A stretch of 64,000 bases of DNA from the NCBI GenBank assembly GCA_963762735.1, contig CAVXMG010000003.1, positions 62,001-126,000 of the forward strand, read 5' to 3'. Made by a program: the position numbers and the translations under genes. Shown here piece by piece: positions 53,659 to 62,274 of this stretch (position 1 is its first letter; each line of letters starts with the position of its first letter). Origin of the DNA: DASXKD01 sp963762735. Its GTDB lineage: Bacteria > Actinomycetota > Actinomycetes > Streptosporangiales > Streptosporangiaceae. The notes under the pieces are model-generated. The model was not told the DNA's origin and searched no databases. It saw only the letters and a list, made by a program, of their open reading frames with translations.

Positions 53659-54498
53659 TTATGCGCGCCGCAGGTACGGAGATAGGGTCGCGGCGGTCGC
53701 TGGATTGGCGAGGTAATTTCTTGCCCGGTGGAAGTCCCACGCTGAAATTGTCGGCTCGAGATCTGTATCGATCCCATGGAACCGAGTGGAGAGGTGCCTG
53801 GGTATGGCGATGAGGTCACCAGAGTCGGCGAGGTTTACCCAGCGGGTTACGCAAGGTGGGCGTTTCCCCCATCCGTTGATGGGCGACGGCTGAAGGCGGG
53901 AGAAGACGATGTCTGGCATGCCAAGGGGTGATCCGACTGTCAAGAGGAGTTCGACTGGAAGGGGGCGCGCCCACAGAGCTTCGTACGTGAGGACGCTGCC
54001 AAGCGAATGTGCGATGACCACGCTGGGTCGATAGACTTCGATCGCTGCGGTGACGATATCCCGGACACGCCGTCGGATGCGGGGATCGCCTGTGAGGTAG
54101 GTGGAGACCTCGCGGAAGAAGCGGATTATAAAGAGGCGGGTAAGACGCTGGTCGAGTCCTTGACGATCGGCGACCCATTCGAGTGCCGCCCGGAGAGGCT
54201 GGGTCAGGTGGCCCATAGCTATTTGAGCCGGGGGGTCGTACTGTCTTATCCAGGTCATGATCATGTCCTGGATAACGGGGTCAAGACGGTCAGGGTGGTC
54301 ATCGAGGCCTTGAGCGGTCTGGCCTTCCCGCAAGTGGGGGGAATAGTAGGCGACTTTCACATCGAGCGAAATCGAGGTGGGTCCAAGGCCACCGAGGAGC
54401 GCAGCCATCCACGTATCGGCTAGCAGTCTCGCGGCCTCCGACTCGGGCACACCCGGGCGATAGTTGCCGACGCCATGTACACCCAGGACGGTAGTCAC
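53659..54498 (-). CDS. Alpha/beta hydrolase, partner of the caspase-STAND gene
   Basis: A 279-residue hydrolase. The N-terminal strand and oxyanion loop is VLGVHGVGNYRPGVPES. The nucleophile elbow VVIAHSLGSVLTYEALW places the Ser near residue 165. A conserved LLLTVGSPLGMPDI and WVNLADSGDLIAIPRH give the Asp region, and the catalytic His may be in RFHGIDTD or AWDFHRARNYLA. It has no signal peptide. Its ATG (54496-54498) overlaps the stop of the upstream caspase-STAND-WD40 gene by four bases, so the two are translationally coupled. Hydrolases of this type can act as lipases or esterases; as a partner of a STAND sensor it may be an effector. That role is inference. Confidence 0.85.
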   Translation of the reverse strand: MTTVLGVHGVGNYRPGVPESEAARLLADTWMAALLGGLGPTSISLDVKVAYYSPHLREGQTAQGLDDHPDRLDPVIQDMIMTWIRQYDPPAQIAMGHLTQPLRAALEWVADRQGLDQRLTRLFIIRFFREVSTYLTGDPRIRRRVRDIVTAAIEVYRPSVVIAHSLGSVLTYEALWARPLPVELLLTVGSPLGMPDIVFSRLQPSPINGWGKRPPCVTRWVNLADSGDLIAIPRHLSTRFHGIDTDLEPTISAWDFHRARNYLANPATAATLSPYLRRA

Positions 54499-57400
54499 TG
54501 CTTGTCCTGCTGCAATGCCGGTTCCAGGACCACGACATCGGAGCCAACACAGACGACGAGCTCACGTAGAGATGATGCGGCGATGGCGGCGACTCGACCC
54601 GGAACAACGACAGACGCCAAGACTCGCCTTGAGATGACATCCCAGATCCGCACTACCCCATCTACTCCGCCGGTTACCGCCACCGGGCTTCCACTGATTT
54701 GGAGGCAACGGATGGCGGATATTTCAGCGCCATGGCCGCGGAATCGGTCCCCAATCGAGCACCCCGTACGCAGGTTCCAGACCCGCACATACGCGTCAGC
54801 ACCACAAGTCAATGCCACGGGGATTCCATGAAGTTCCGCGCAGCCAAGGGCAGATACGGCGCCCTCGTGGCCGCGAAGCGGGTCTCCAATAGAGGAGCCG
54901 TCGCGCAGGTCCCACACTCGTGCGGAGCCGTCAGCGCTGCCTGTCACTGCAATGGGAAATCCGTCGAGTTGAGCGCACGTGACCACAGTCACGGCACCGG
55001 TGTGCCCCTCCATTCGTTTTCCGATGGCACGCCCGCTGCGCAGATTCCAGACCCGAACGAACCCGTCGCCACCAGTCACCGCTACAGGGATTCCGTTAAG
55101 TTCGGCACAATCCAGTGCCCAAACCGGACCGTCACGCCCCCGAAGACGCCTGCCGGTCGGACGTTTGCTGCCCAGGTTCCAAATTCGCATCCCCCCTTCT
55201 CCACCAGTTACCACGACTTGTTGCCTGTCGAACTCTGTGCACGCCACCGCCGAGACCGCTGTGCCTTGAAGCGGCTCGGTGACAAGACGACCATCTCGCA
55301 GGTTCCAGACTCGCACAGCGGCGTCGGCGCCGCCGGTTACAGCCACCGAATGGCCGTCGATCTCGTCTAGATCGACGGCCACTACCGCAGCGCTATGGCC
55401 GCGGAGTGGCTCCCCAATTCGGCGACCGCTGCCCAGGTTCCAGACCCGCACAGACCCCTCTTCGCCCAAACTCACCGCAACCGGCCGCCCATCGAGGGTG
55501 GCCAAGCATACGGCAGCAACCGCACCATCGTGCCCCAGGAGTGGCTCCGCCGAACCATGGTCATACCATGCGCGGACCGAGCCATCAGCACCGCCCGTTA
55601 CTACAGCGCCGCCTGTTTCTATCAACCTGTGACCCAATTCTAGGTCCTTGCGATCCGATGCGAGTTCCCTGTGAACCCATTTGAAGTCCCTGCGACCCGA
55701 TAGGAATTCTCCACGAACCCATTCGGGGTACCCGCCGCCGCCCCATTCAGGGTCGGCGCAGACCACCGTTGTTACGGCGCTCCGGTGGCCGTGGAATGGA
55801 GTTTCAGCTATGCGTCTGTGCACGAGGTCCCAGACCCGTACAGACCCATCCGCGCCACCGGTTACCGCGAATCGGCCCTGCCCGTACTTGGTGCAGGCCA
55901 CCGCCCTTACGACGCCTCGGTGCCCTGTGAGTGGATTGCCGACCTGTCGCTTGGTGGCCAGGTCCCAGATGCGCACGAGCCCATCCGCGCCGCCGGTCAC
56001 AGCGACCGGGCTGCCGCGCATGTCGGTGAGGCCAACCGCAAACACCGCGCCCTCGTGCCCGCCCAGCGGCTCCCCGACCGGGCGGCCAGTGCCCAGGTCC
56101 CACATGCGCACGAGCCCATCCGCGCCGCCGGTCACAGCGACCGGGCTGCCGCGCATGTCGGTGAGGCCAACCGCAAACACCGCGCCCTCGTGCCCGCCCA
56201 GCGGCTCCCCGACCGGGCGGCCAGTGCCCAGGTCCCACATGCGCACGAGCCCATCCGCGCCGCCGGTCACAGCGACCGGGCTGCCGCGCATGTCGGTGAG
56301 GCCAACCGCAAACACCGCGCCCTCGTGCCCGCCCAGCGGCTCCCCGACCGGGCGGCCAGTGCCCAGGTCCCACATGCGCACGAGCCCATCCGCGCCGCCG
56401 GTCACAGCGACCGGGCGACCATCGATCTCGGCGCATGCGATGGCGCCTCCAGACCTTCCACCTGGCTGCATCACGCTTCTCAAGAGGGCGCCTGTCACAT
56501 GACTTCCTGTTGCCCAGCGCGGAGTCCATGTCTGGCCATCTGAAGAGACGCAGAGGTTGGCCGCCATAGGGGCGGCTCCCAGGCGCGCTGCGTCGATGGC
56601 GAGAATCTGCCGTCGATCTCGAGGCGCCGCGAATCGATGCCGGTGTGAGCTGGCCCTGTACACCGCGGCGGCGAGTTGCGCGGAATCGCTGCGCACGTGG
56701 TCAAGGTGAGGCGTGATTCCGTCCGGATCGCCGTGCACTAGGAAGTCTAGATCGCTGAGGAGGCCGTCGACTTGGCCAGCCTCGGCCGCGTGTTGCGGCG
56801 CGTGTCGTAGCAGGTAGGGATGAGCCAGGCGCCAGTCTCGATCAACACCCGTACCGATGTCAGCGAGCAGTCGGTTGAATATCCGCTGAGGGGCCAAATT
56901 TGCATCTGGCGCCGAAGCGCGGAGGTGGTCTGCAAGCCCTTGATGGAACAGACGGTACAGAGTTTCGCCGTCCACCTCCACCGATCTCCGCACATAGAAG
57001 CGCGCTGACGCGAGGGCGTCCATGACCTCGTCCCGCGTGGGCGGGCTCGCGGGCTCGTGAACGGTCAAAGCAGTTGCGACTACGGCGACCAATGAGGCAG
57101 GTAGTCCATCTCCAGCGGCGTGAGCGAGCGCGGTGAGCACCGGTCGTACCCAGGGATTGTCCACCTGACGAACTCGGAGATCCATCTCCAAGACCCCGGG
57201 CAATGTCTGGGGGATGTGTTGTACTAGGGCCTCGACCTCTTGTTCGGATGTGACGGGTGGGTCGAGGCTCAAAATATGATGTGCGAAGAGGCCGGCGACC
57301 AGAAACTCGCCCCACCGTTTCTCGGCTCTGTCCTGATAGGCAAGGGCTCTTCCAGCAGCGGCAGCGATCCGCCGCCGACCCGGGCCAAAGCTGGCGTCCT

Positions 57401-58910
57401 TATAGGGTGAGCGTGTTCGAAGCAGGTCATCGAGGTAACGGCAAAGGTCAGTCTCAAGTCGCTCGGCAGGTACTTCATCGAGGTCAATGATCTCCCCATC
57501 GCCGGGAAGCGCGCGGCGGAGGGGCTCAAGCTGAGACCATTCGCTTCCAGTGCGAGATCCCACGATGAGGCGGCAGATGGGCGAGCCATCGGCACGCTGT
57601 GAATGGATAAGGGGGAGCAGCAGAATCGTGAGCAGCGCGTTGGGATTATCCGCTTCATCCAGGGCATCGATGATGACCACCGGTGGTGCGGCAAGCGACT
57701 TGATGCCATCGATAAGGTCACTGGCGGATTCGCTGACCGCAGCCGGTAGGTGAAGTTGCCGTCTCAGCGATCCCACGACATCGTCGAGCCGACGGTTGCG
57801 CGCATGGACAGCGGCAAGGGTCGCGTTCGCGCCAGGGCTTTCGTCCGGACCGCGCCATAGGTGCTCTGTTGCATCCCGCAGAAGTGGATGGGCTGCGCAC
57901 ACAAGGACGCCCAACAGGGCAGACTTTCCGGCACCTGGGCTTCCAGTGACCAGCCTGGTGCCGGATTCACCTTCCCCGTCAATCCAACGTGACAGTACCG
58001 CCAGCTCATTGCGCCGACCACGAAAGAATCCGACCGTGGGCTGTTCCTGGACCGGGCCGGAACCAGCGGCTCGGGAGACGAAGTGCCAGGCATCTATCAC
58101 TTCATCGAGCTGGTCAGCAAATGGGGTTAGGGCGACGTCTAGCGAGGCACGCGGGGTCCGAATCCCGGCCCGCGGCCGGAACGCCCTATTCGGGAAGAAC
58201 CGATGGTCCGGGTCAGCTGCCATGTCGAGGACACTCGCCGTGACGTTCTGTCGATAACCGCCGGATGCTAGCCGAGCAACCTCGCGCCGCACGGCACGCC
58301 CGATCGTTTGCAGCGGGACAAACTCGACAGCCTCATCGATTTCAAGTCTGCCTGCCGCCAAATCCGTGAGTACCCTTGCAAAGGCGCGGCTGAACTGCCC
58401 GTCATATGCTTGTCTTTCGCGCTCGGATGCAGCGAGAACCCAACTGCGAGCCGAGCCGTCCGCAGCCTCCAACTGCCAAGGCAGTCTTGCGGCCACACCG
58501 CTGTAGCAGAGGTCGAGCACGAAAAGAGCTATCGGCCCTTTATCCGTTTTGTCGACACTCTTCAGCCACTGCTCGACATCGGTCGTCTCGTGCCAGAGAC
58601 CGTCAGAGCCAATCGCATGCAGGTCGCCGCGACCCACAATCTGACCATGACTGATGATGTGAATTATGGCGAGGTCGTCTCGGCCAGCGCTCTGGAGAAA
58701 ATCTCGAACAGTCGAACCCAACACTTGCGCAGTGAGCGTGGCGCCCCCAACGACTAGATCTGACTCGTAGCCGAAGGCACCCAATCCATCCCGAACCTGA
58801 ACCGCGAGTTCTTCCGCGAAAGGCAGCCCCGGCAACCCATCAAGATCAGGCTCACCGTCGCCTTCGGCGGGGGTGAACGACGTTACACCGACTATGAGGC
58901 CTCGACGCAT
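54495..58910 (-). CDS. Caspase-like peptidase-STAND NTPase-WD40 protein (1471 aa)
   Basis: The start is ATG 58910 with GAAGAGG upstream; 49 extra codons to 59057 are not family-like. Residues 1-235 form a caspase-like (C14) domain: the His is in LAIIHIISHGQIVG (about 88) and the Cys in IALFVLDLCYSGVAARL (about 135). Residues 290-800 form a STAND-type ATPase: Walker A TRLVTGSPGAGKSALLG (about 322) and Walker B PVVIIDALDEAD (about 412). Winged-helix and helical parts follow, with YRLFHQGLADHLR. From about 823 on there are 13-14 WD40 blades with VAVTGGADGxVRxWDL, enough for two seven-bladed propellers. Known relatives are predicted conflict systems: the propeller senses a signal, the NTPase oligomerises, the peptidase is released. 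Three units of the first propeller are identical at DNA level. Blade 6 contains an odd acidic/aromatic insertion (PEWVRGEFLSGRRDFKWVHR). Confidence 0.93.
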   Translation of the reverse strand: MRRGLIVGVTSFTPAEGDGEPDLDGLPGLPFAEELAVQVRDGLGAFGYESDLVVGGATLTAQVLGSTVRDFLQSAGRDDLAIIHIISHGQIVGRGDLHAIGSDGLWHETTDVEQWLKSVDKTDKGPIALFVLDLCYSGVAARLPWQLEAADGSARSWVLAASERERQAYDGQFSRAFARVLTDLAAGRLEIDEAVEFVPLQTIGRAVRREVARLASGGYRQNVTASVLDMAADPDHRFFPNRAFRPRAGIRTPRASLDVALTPFADQLDEVIDAWHFVSRAAGSGPVQEQPTVGFFRGRRNELAVLSRWIDGEGESGTRLVTGSPGAGKSALLGVLVCAAHPLLRDATEHLWRGPDESPGANATLAAVHARNRRLDDVVGSLRRQLHLPAAVSESASDLIDGIKSLAAPPVVIIDALDEADNPNALLTILLLPLIHSQRADGSPICRLIVGSRTGSEWSQLEPLRRALPGDGEIIDLDEVPAERLETDLCRYLDDLLRTRSPYKDASFGPGRRRIAAAAGRALAYQDRAEKRWGEFLVAGLFAHHILSLDPPVTSEQEVEALVQHIPQTLPGVLEMDLRVRQVDNPWVRPVLTALAHAAGDGLPASLVAVVATALTVHEPASPPTRDEVMDALASARFYVRRSVEVDGETLYRLFHQGLADHLRASAPDANLAPQRIFNRLLADIGTGVDRDWRLAHPYLLRHAPQHAAEAGQVDGLLSDLDFLVHGDPDGITPHLDHVRSDSAQLAAAVYRASSHRHRFAAPRDRRQILAIDAARLGAAPMAANLCVSSDGQTWTPRWATGSHVTGALLRSVMQPGGRSGGAIACAEIDGRPVAVTGGADGLVRMWDLGTGRPVGEPLGGHEGAVFAVGLTDMRGSPVAVTGGADGLVRMWDLGTGRPVGEPLGGHEGAVFAVGLTDMRGSPVAVTGGADGLVRMWDLGTGRPVGEPLGGHEGAVFAVGLTDMRGSPVAVTGGADGLVRIWDLATKRQVGNPLTGHRGVVRAVACTKYGQGRFAVTGGADGSVRVWDLVHRRIAETPFHGHRSAVTTVVCADPEWGGGGYPEWVRGEFLSGRRDFKWVHRELASDRKDLELGHRLIETGGAVVTGGADGSVRAWYDHGSAEPLLGHDGAVAAVCLATLDGRPVAVSLGEEGSVRVWNLGSGRRIGEPLRGHSAAVVAVDLDEIDGHSVAVTGGADAAVRVWNLRDGRLVTEPLQGTAVSAVACTEFDRQQVVVTGGEGGMRIWNLGSKRPTGRRLRGRDGPVWALDCAELNGIPVAVTGGDGFVRVWNLRSGRAIGKRMEGHTGAVTVVTCAQLDGFPIAVTGSADGSARVWDLRDGSSIGDPLRGHEGAVSALGCAELHGIPVALTCGADAYVRVWNLRTGCSIGDRFRGHGAEISAIRCLQISGSPVAVTGGVDGVVRIWDVISRRVLASVVVPGRVAAIAASSLRELVVCVGSDVVVLEPALQQDKQ
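55971..56416 (-). repeat. Identical 135-bp WD40 tandem units
   Basis: The unit starting GCGCACGAGCCCATCC occurs at 55971, 56106, 56241 and 56376. The first three are full, identical 135-bp copies (45 codons); the fourth is identical for about 41 bp and then diverges. Each encodes one blade reading SPVAVTGGADGLVRMWDLGT and onward. Identity including third codon positions shows very recent amplification or gene conversion. Confidence 0.92.
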
Positions 58911-59690
58911 TGGCGCCCTCTTCCAAGAGTACGCAGCGAGCGCCGCATCAGCATGCGAACCCACTTGTGTCAAGCCTGCCAGGCATCCGCGCTTCGGGCC
59001 ACCCCCATGCGCGGCCTTCCGCCACGAGGTCGCCCACCGACGACCCGCCAAGGACACAGCGGGTCAGCACATCGAAGAGCGTGCTCACCGGTATGTGTTC
59101 AGGCAGTCGCTGCAACACCTCGGCTAGTCGTGCTGATCAGAGAAGCTGATGAGTCTGGCCCTGCGCCCAAGAGCTAGGAGAATTTTCGGGCTTGGACAGG
59201 GTCAGTCTGAGAGGCCGCGGGAAACAAAAACGTTGACTTACACTTCGGCGTTGGCGATCACGCCTGTATTGTTCACTACATAACACCGACACGCTGTCAT
59301 CGGCATGAGCGGTAGCGGCTATCCGGCCGGACTGCCATAGCCAGGCGCTCGCCGCGGGACAAGCTCTGGATGGACGCGGGCGGTCCTCCAGTCACGGAAA
59401 AATCGGCAGTCGCTATCGAGTCGGCCACGTCCGTTGGTCCGCTGGACGCCAGATGTCGATCATGATGTGGCATTCAGCGTCGGAGCGCATTCCGCTGACT
59501 GGCTTCCGAACCGAGGCCACCTCAGCGGAGGAGGTTCATCCCGCCATGCGAAGGGCGTGCCCGTCTGGGTGGGCAGTTCGCTGGCCCGCGGGACAGGCCG
59601 CACCGATGGTCCGCCTGTGGCAGCAGCCCGCGATGCTGTTTGGTGCCGGTCTCGTCCGCTGACGTCCAGGCAGTGCACCCCGATCCCGCG
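58911..59690. other. Intergenic upstream of the caspase-STAND operon
   Basis: About 780 bp with no supportable gene. It should carry the operon promoter. An AT-richer patch at 59215-59290 (ACGTTGACTTACAC and following) is the best candidate on the plus strand, but the operon reads the other way. The right end passes into the tRNA-flank repeat. Confidence 0.45.
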
Positions 59691-59774
59691 GACGAACCGC
59701 GGACAAATGATCAAGAAGGCCTGACCGCCTCTGGCGATCAGGCCTCTGACCTGGACTTCCTAGTAGCGGGGGCG
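59691..59774. repeat. 84-bp direct repeat at the initiator tRNA (copy 2)
   Basis: About 92 percent identical to 23333-23417, same orientation. It covers the tRNA terminator and the last 11 bases of the tRNA gene itself. Confidence 0.75.
59717..59745 (-). terminator. Terminator of the initiator tRNA
   Basis: On the minus strand AGGCCTGATCGCC pairs with GGCGGTCAGGCCT (one mismatch) around a 3-nt loop, followed by TCTTGATCATTTG. It begins 18 bp past the tRNA 3' end. Confidence 0.75.
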
Positions 59775-59837
59775 GGATTTGAACCCGCGACCTCTGGGTT
59801 ATGAGCCCAGCGAGCTACCGAACTGCTCCACCCCGCG
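59764..59837 (-). tRNA. Initiator tRNA-fMet (anticodon CAT)
   Basis: The 74-nt gene reads CGCGGGGTGGAGCAGTTCGG at its 5' end, then an anticodon stem CTGGG with loop CTCATAA and closing CCCAG. The T arm carries GGTTCAAATCC, and the 3' end is CCCCGCTA. It is diagnosed as initiator by the unpaired position 1:72 (C against U) and three G:C pairs at the bottom of the anticodon stem. The CCA end is not encoded (CTA follows), which is usual in actinomycetes. A terminator follows. Confidence 0.96.
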
Positions 59838-59973
59838 TCGGTGTCCCTTCACTTTAGGGGCTCGGCTGGCGCGAGGCAAATCACGCTGGCCACGGCCCGC
59901 CAGGCCCTCATGTCGCTCGTCCCGCACGCAAAACGCGGGCCGGATGCCCGGGGACCACGAGGGATCGCGAGTA

Positions 59974-62274
59974 TCACGCCCCGAACGCGGTCCCACCGGG
60001 CTGGGACATCCACAGGGAATACCGCACCGGCCATGTCGACGTCGGCGGCCGGGTGAGCAGGTGCTCGTCCTGCTGGGTGGCCAGGTTGACGATCTCGCGG
60101 GGCGACGCGCCGTACGGGGTGAGTTCCGCCGCCTTGGTCGCGAGCAGTGCCGGATGACGGCCCGCTCGCACGATCCCGCCGATGACCGCGGCCACGTTCC
60201 CCGGGGCGGTACTCGTGACGATCCCCGTGGGCACGCCGCACGTGCCCCGGATGACCTGGGCAAACTCGCGGGCCGCGACCTTGTCAAGGAGCACGACCGA
60301 CGAGTGCGGCGGTATCGCCCCGCACAATTGCTCGACCGCGGCGACCTCGCCCGCGCCGGTGGTGCGGAACGCCAGCCCGGACAGGGCCAGCCGGGTCGCG
60401 GGGTTCGCGGGCCGCGACAGTGCGATCCCGAACGTGATCGCGGCGGGCGGCACGCCCATGGCGACCACGAAGCACGCGGTGGCCAGGGCGACGGCCGCCC
60501 AGCCGGCCCCGCGGGCATGGGCCCGGCCGATCAGCCAGGCCGCCACCCACACGGCAAGCACGATCAGCCCGGGCAGCACGACCGGGACCAGTTGCCGGCT
60601 CGCCCACGGCTGGTCAGGCACCGTGCCCGGCTGCCAGAGCACGGCAAACAGGCCCCACCCGACGATCAAGGCCGGCACGACCCAGGACCGGGCCACGCCC
60701 GTGGGATCCCGCCAGGTGATCAGTGCCCGCAGGCACGTGCGCGTGACCATGGCCAGGCCGATCAGCCCGAGCAGCAGCGCGGGGAGACCCAGGTACCAGA
60801 TCACCCAGTACAGGCTGCTCTCGGAGTACACCCGCACAGCGTCGACGGGCAACCCCTCCAGCCGCTGCAGCGCGGCGACGTAAGGGCTGGCGGGCCCGTG
60901 AACCTTCTGCAGGTAGGGGCGGATCGCCAGCCCGATCCCGGCCACGGCCACCAGCACCGCCCCGGCCTCGGGCAGCCAGCGCAGCGGCCACGCGGCCAGC
61001 ATCTTGCGCGCCCGCCGGCGCGCCGGGCCTACCAATGCGATGGTCACGCCTGCTGCGGTCACTACCGCGAGTCCCCCGGCAAGGATGCCAATAGTTCTGA
61101 ACGATGGTGTCGTGGTGCTCAGCGCCGGAGCGTCCAGCCCGACGTCCGCGGCCAGGCCACAGACGACCCCGGCCAGCCAGCCGGCGGCCAGGGGGATGGC
61201 CTGCGGCCTGCGGCCGGCCAGCAGGGCCCCGGCGACGACGATCATCGGCAGGAGCAACAGCAGGAAACTGGCGCCCGCCAGCACCGTGAGGCCGAGTGCC
61301 AGCCCACCGAGGCTGGCCAGCGTGATCCGGCGCCGCGAGGAGAACGAGTCCACCACCAGGCACAAGCCACCGAAGAGCAGCGCCTGGGCCAGCGTGTCGC
61401 TGAACGCGGACCGGCTCGTGTAGATCTCCGGCACGGTGATTGCCAGCAGCAGCGCACCGGCCGGAGCCCACTGGGGCCCGGCCAGGCGAGCGGTGAGCCC
61501 GCCTACGGCGAGTATCGCAAGCGCGCCGATCAGCGGGCTCAACACGACGGCGCCGGATACGCCGTGCGCCCACATCCCCGCTGCCAGGACGATCGGCAGG
61601 CCGGGTGCAAGACCGGGAACCACCGCCCCGCCGTGAGTGGCGAAGCCGAAGCTGGCGAAGGTCAGGCCGGGGTGAGCGCCGCCGAACGCCGCGGCGGACG
61701 TGGGGATGGGCAGCGAGCCGTGGTCGGCTATCCAGTAGGCGAACTGCGCGAACGCGCCCGGGTCGCGGCTCACGATGAACTGCGGCGAGTTCTCCATCAG
61801 CTGCCACACGGCGAACACGGCCGCGACCGCCACGGTCCCGAAGAGCCCCCACCAGGCCGACCACGGCTTGCCCGGGTTCTTCGCACTGGCGCCCTGAGCG
61901 CCGGCATCCGCGGTGTCCGTGGTGTCCGCGGCATCCGGGGCCGGCCAGCGGCCGGGCAGTTCCCGTGCCACCAGGATGGTCAGGGCGACCGCCAGCGGCA
62001 CCGAGATCAGCACCATGGGCGCGGGCAGGAAGGCGTGCACGAGCAGCAGCACCAGGCCGGGAACCAGCCAGGCCACCAAGAGGATGACCGGCATGGCAGT
62101 GACCAGGGCAAGCGTCCGGGCGCCCGGGTCGGCGGCCTCGCGCACCCCCGGGCCGGGCTGCCACAGGCGGCTGATCCCGAGCCGGCCGATGGTCTGCTGC
62201 CAAGCCCGTCCCGCGGTGCGCTGCCAGGCCTGGCCCACCTCCGCTGCCAGGTCGGGCCCGCGGTGCGCCGCCAC
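59974..62274 (-). CDS. GT39-like multi-pass membrane glycosyltransferase
   Basis: A frame of 766 residues from a GTG at 62274, with about 12 transmembrane helices. Examples are LALVTAMPVILLVAWLVPGL, LLLAITVPEIYTS, LAGASFLLLLLPMIVVAGAL and GLPALLLGLIGLAMVTRTCL. Between the early helices is FIVSRDPGAFAQFAYWIADH, the acidic loop typical of GT-C (ArnT/PMT-like) enzymes, which transfer sugar from a polyprenyl-phosphate donor outside the membrane. A soluble C-terminal part has AAVEQLCGAIPPHSSVVLLD and AREFAQVIRGTCGVP. The real N-terminus is uncertain because the disordered region upstream is scrambled between frames. A 1033-codon open frame on the opposite strand is a shadow. Confidence 0.82.
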   Translation of the reverse strand: MAAHRGPDLAAEVGQAWQRTAGRAWQQTIGRLGISRLWQPGPGVREAADPGARTLALVTAMPVILLVAWLVPGLVLLLVHAFLPAPMVLISVPLAVALTILVARELPGRWPAPDAADTTDTADAGAQGASAKNPGKPWSAWWGLFGTVAVAAVFAVWQLMENSPQFIVSRDPGAFAQFAYWIADHGSLPIPTSAAAFGGAHPGLTFASFGFATHGGAVVPGLAPGLPIVLAAGMWAHGVSGAVVLSPLIGALAILAVGGLTARLAGPQWAPAGALLLAITVPEIYTSRSAFSDTLAQALLFGGLCLVVDSFSSRRRITLASLGGLALGLTVLAGASFLLLLLPMIVVAGALLAGRRPQAIPLAAGWLAGVVCGLAADVGLDAPALSTTTPSFRTIGILAGGLAVVTAAGVTIALVGPARRRARKMLAAWPLRWLPEAGAVLVAVAGIGLAIRPYLQKVHGPASPYVAALQRLEGLPVDAVRVYSESSLYWVIWYLGLPALLLGLIGLAMVTRTCLRALITWRDPTGVARSWVVPALIVGWGLFAVLWQPGTVPDQPWASRQLVPVVLPGLIVLAVWVAAWLIGRAHARGAGWAAVALATACFVVAMGVPPAAITFGIALSRPANPATRLALSGLAFRTTGAGEVAAVEQLCGAIPPHSSVVLLDKVAAREFAQVIRGTCGVPTGIVTSTAPGNVAAVIGGIVRAGRHPALLATKAAELTPYGASPREIVNLATQQDEHLLTRPPTSTWPVRYSLWMSQPGGTAFGA

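Noticed and set aside
55971..56416. CRISPR array
   Set aside because: The identical units are 135 bp with no spacers, lie in frame inside a WD40 gene, and no cas genes are present.
55681..56543. Plus-strand repeat-rich frames opposite the WD40 array
   Set aside because: They are reflections of the identical 135-bp WD40 units, not a separate repeat protein.
23418..59690. Complete integrative element with its own integrase
   Set aside because: The bracketing repeats are suggestive, but no tyrosine or serine integrase, excisionase, relaxase or phage structural gene was found, only IS transposases.
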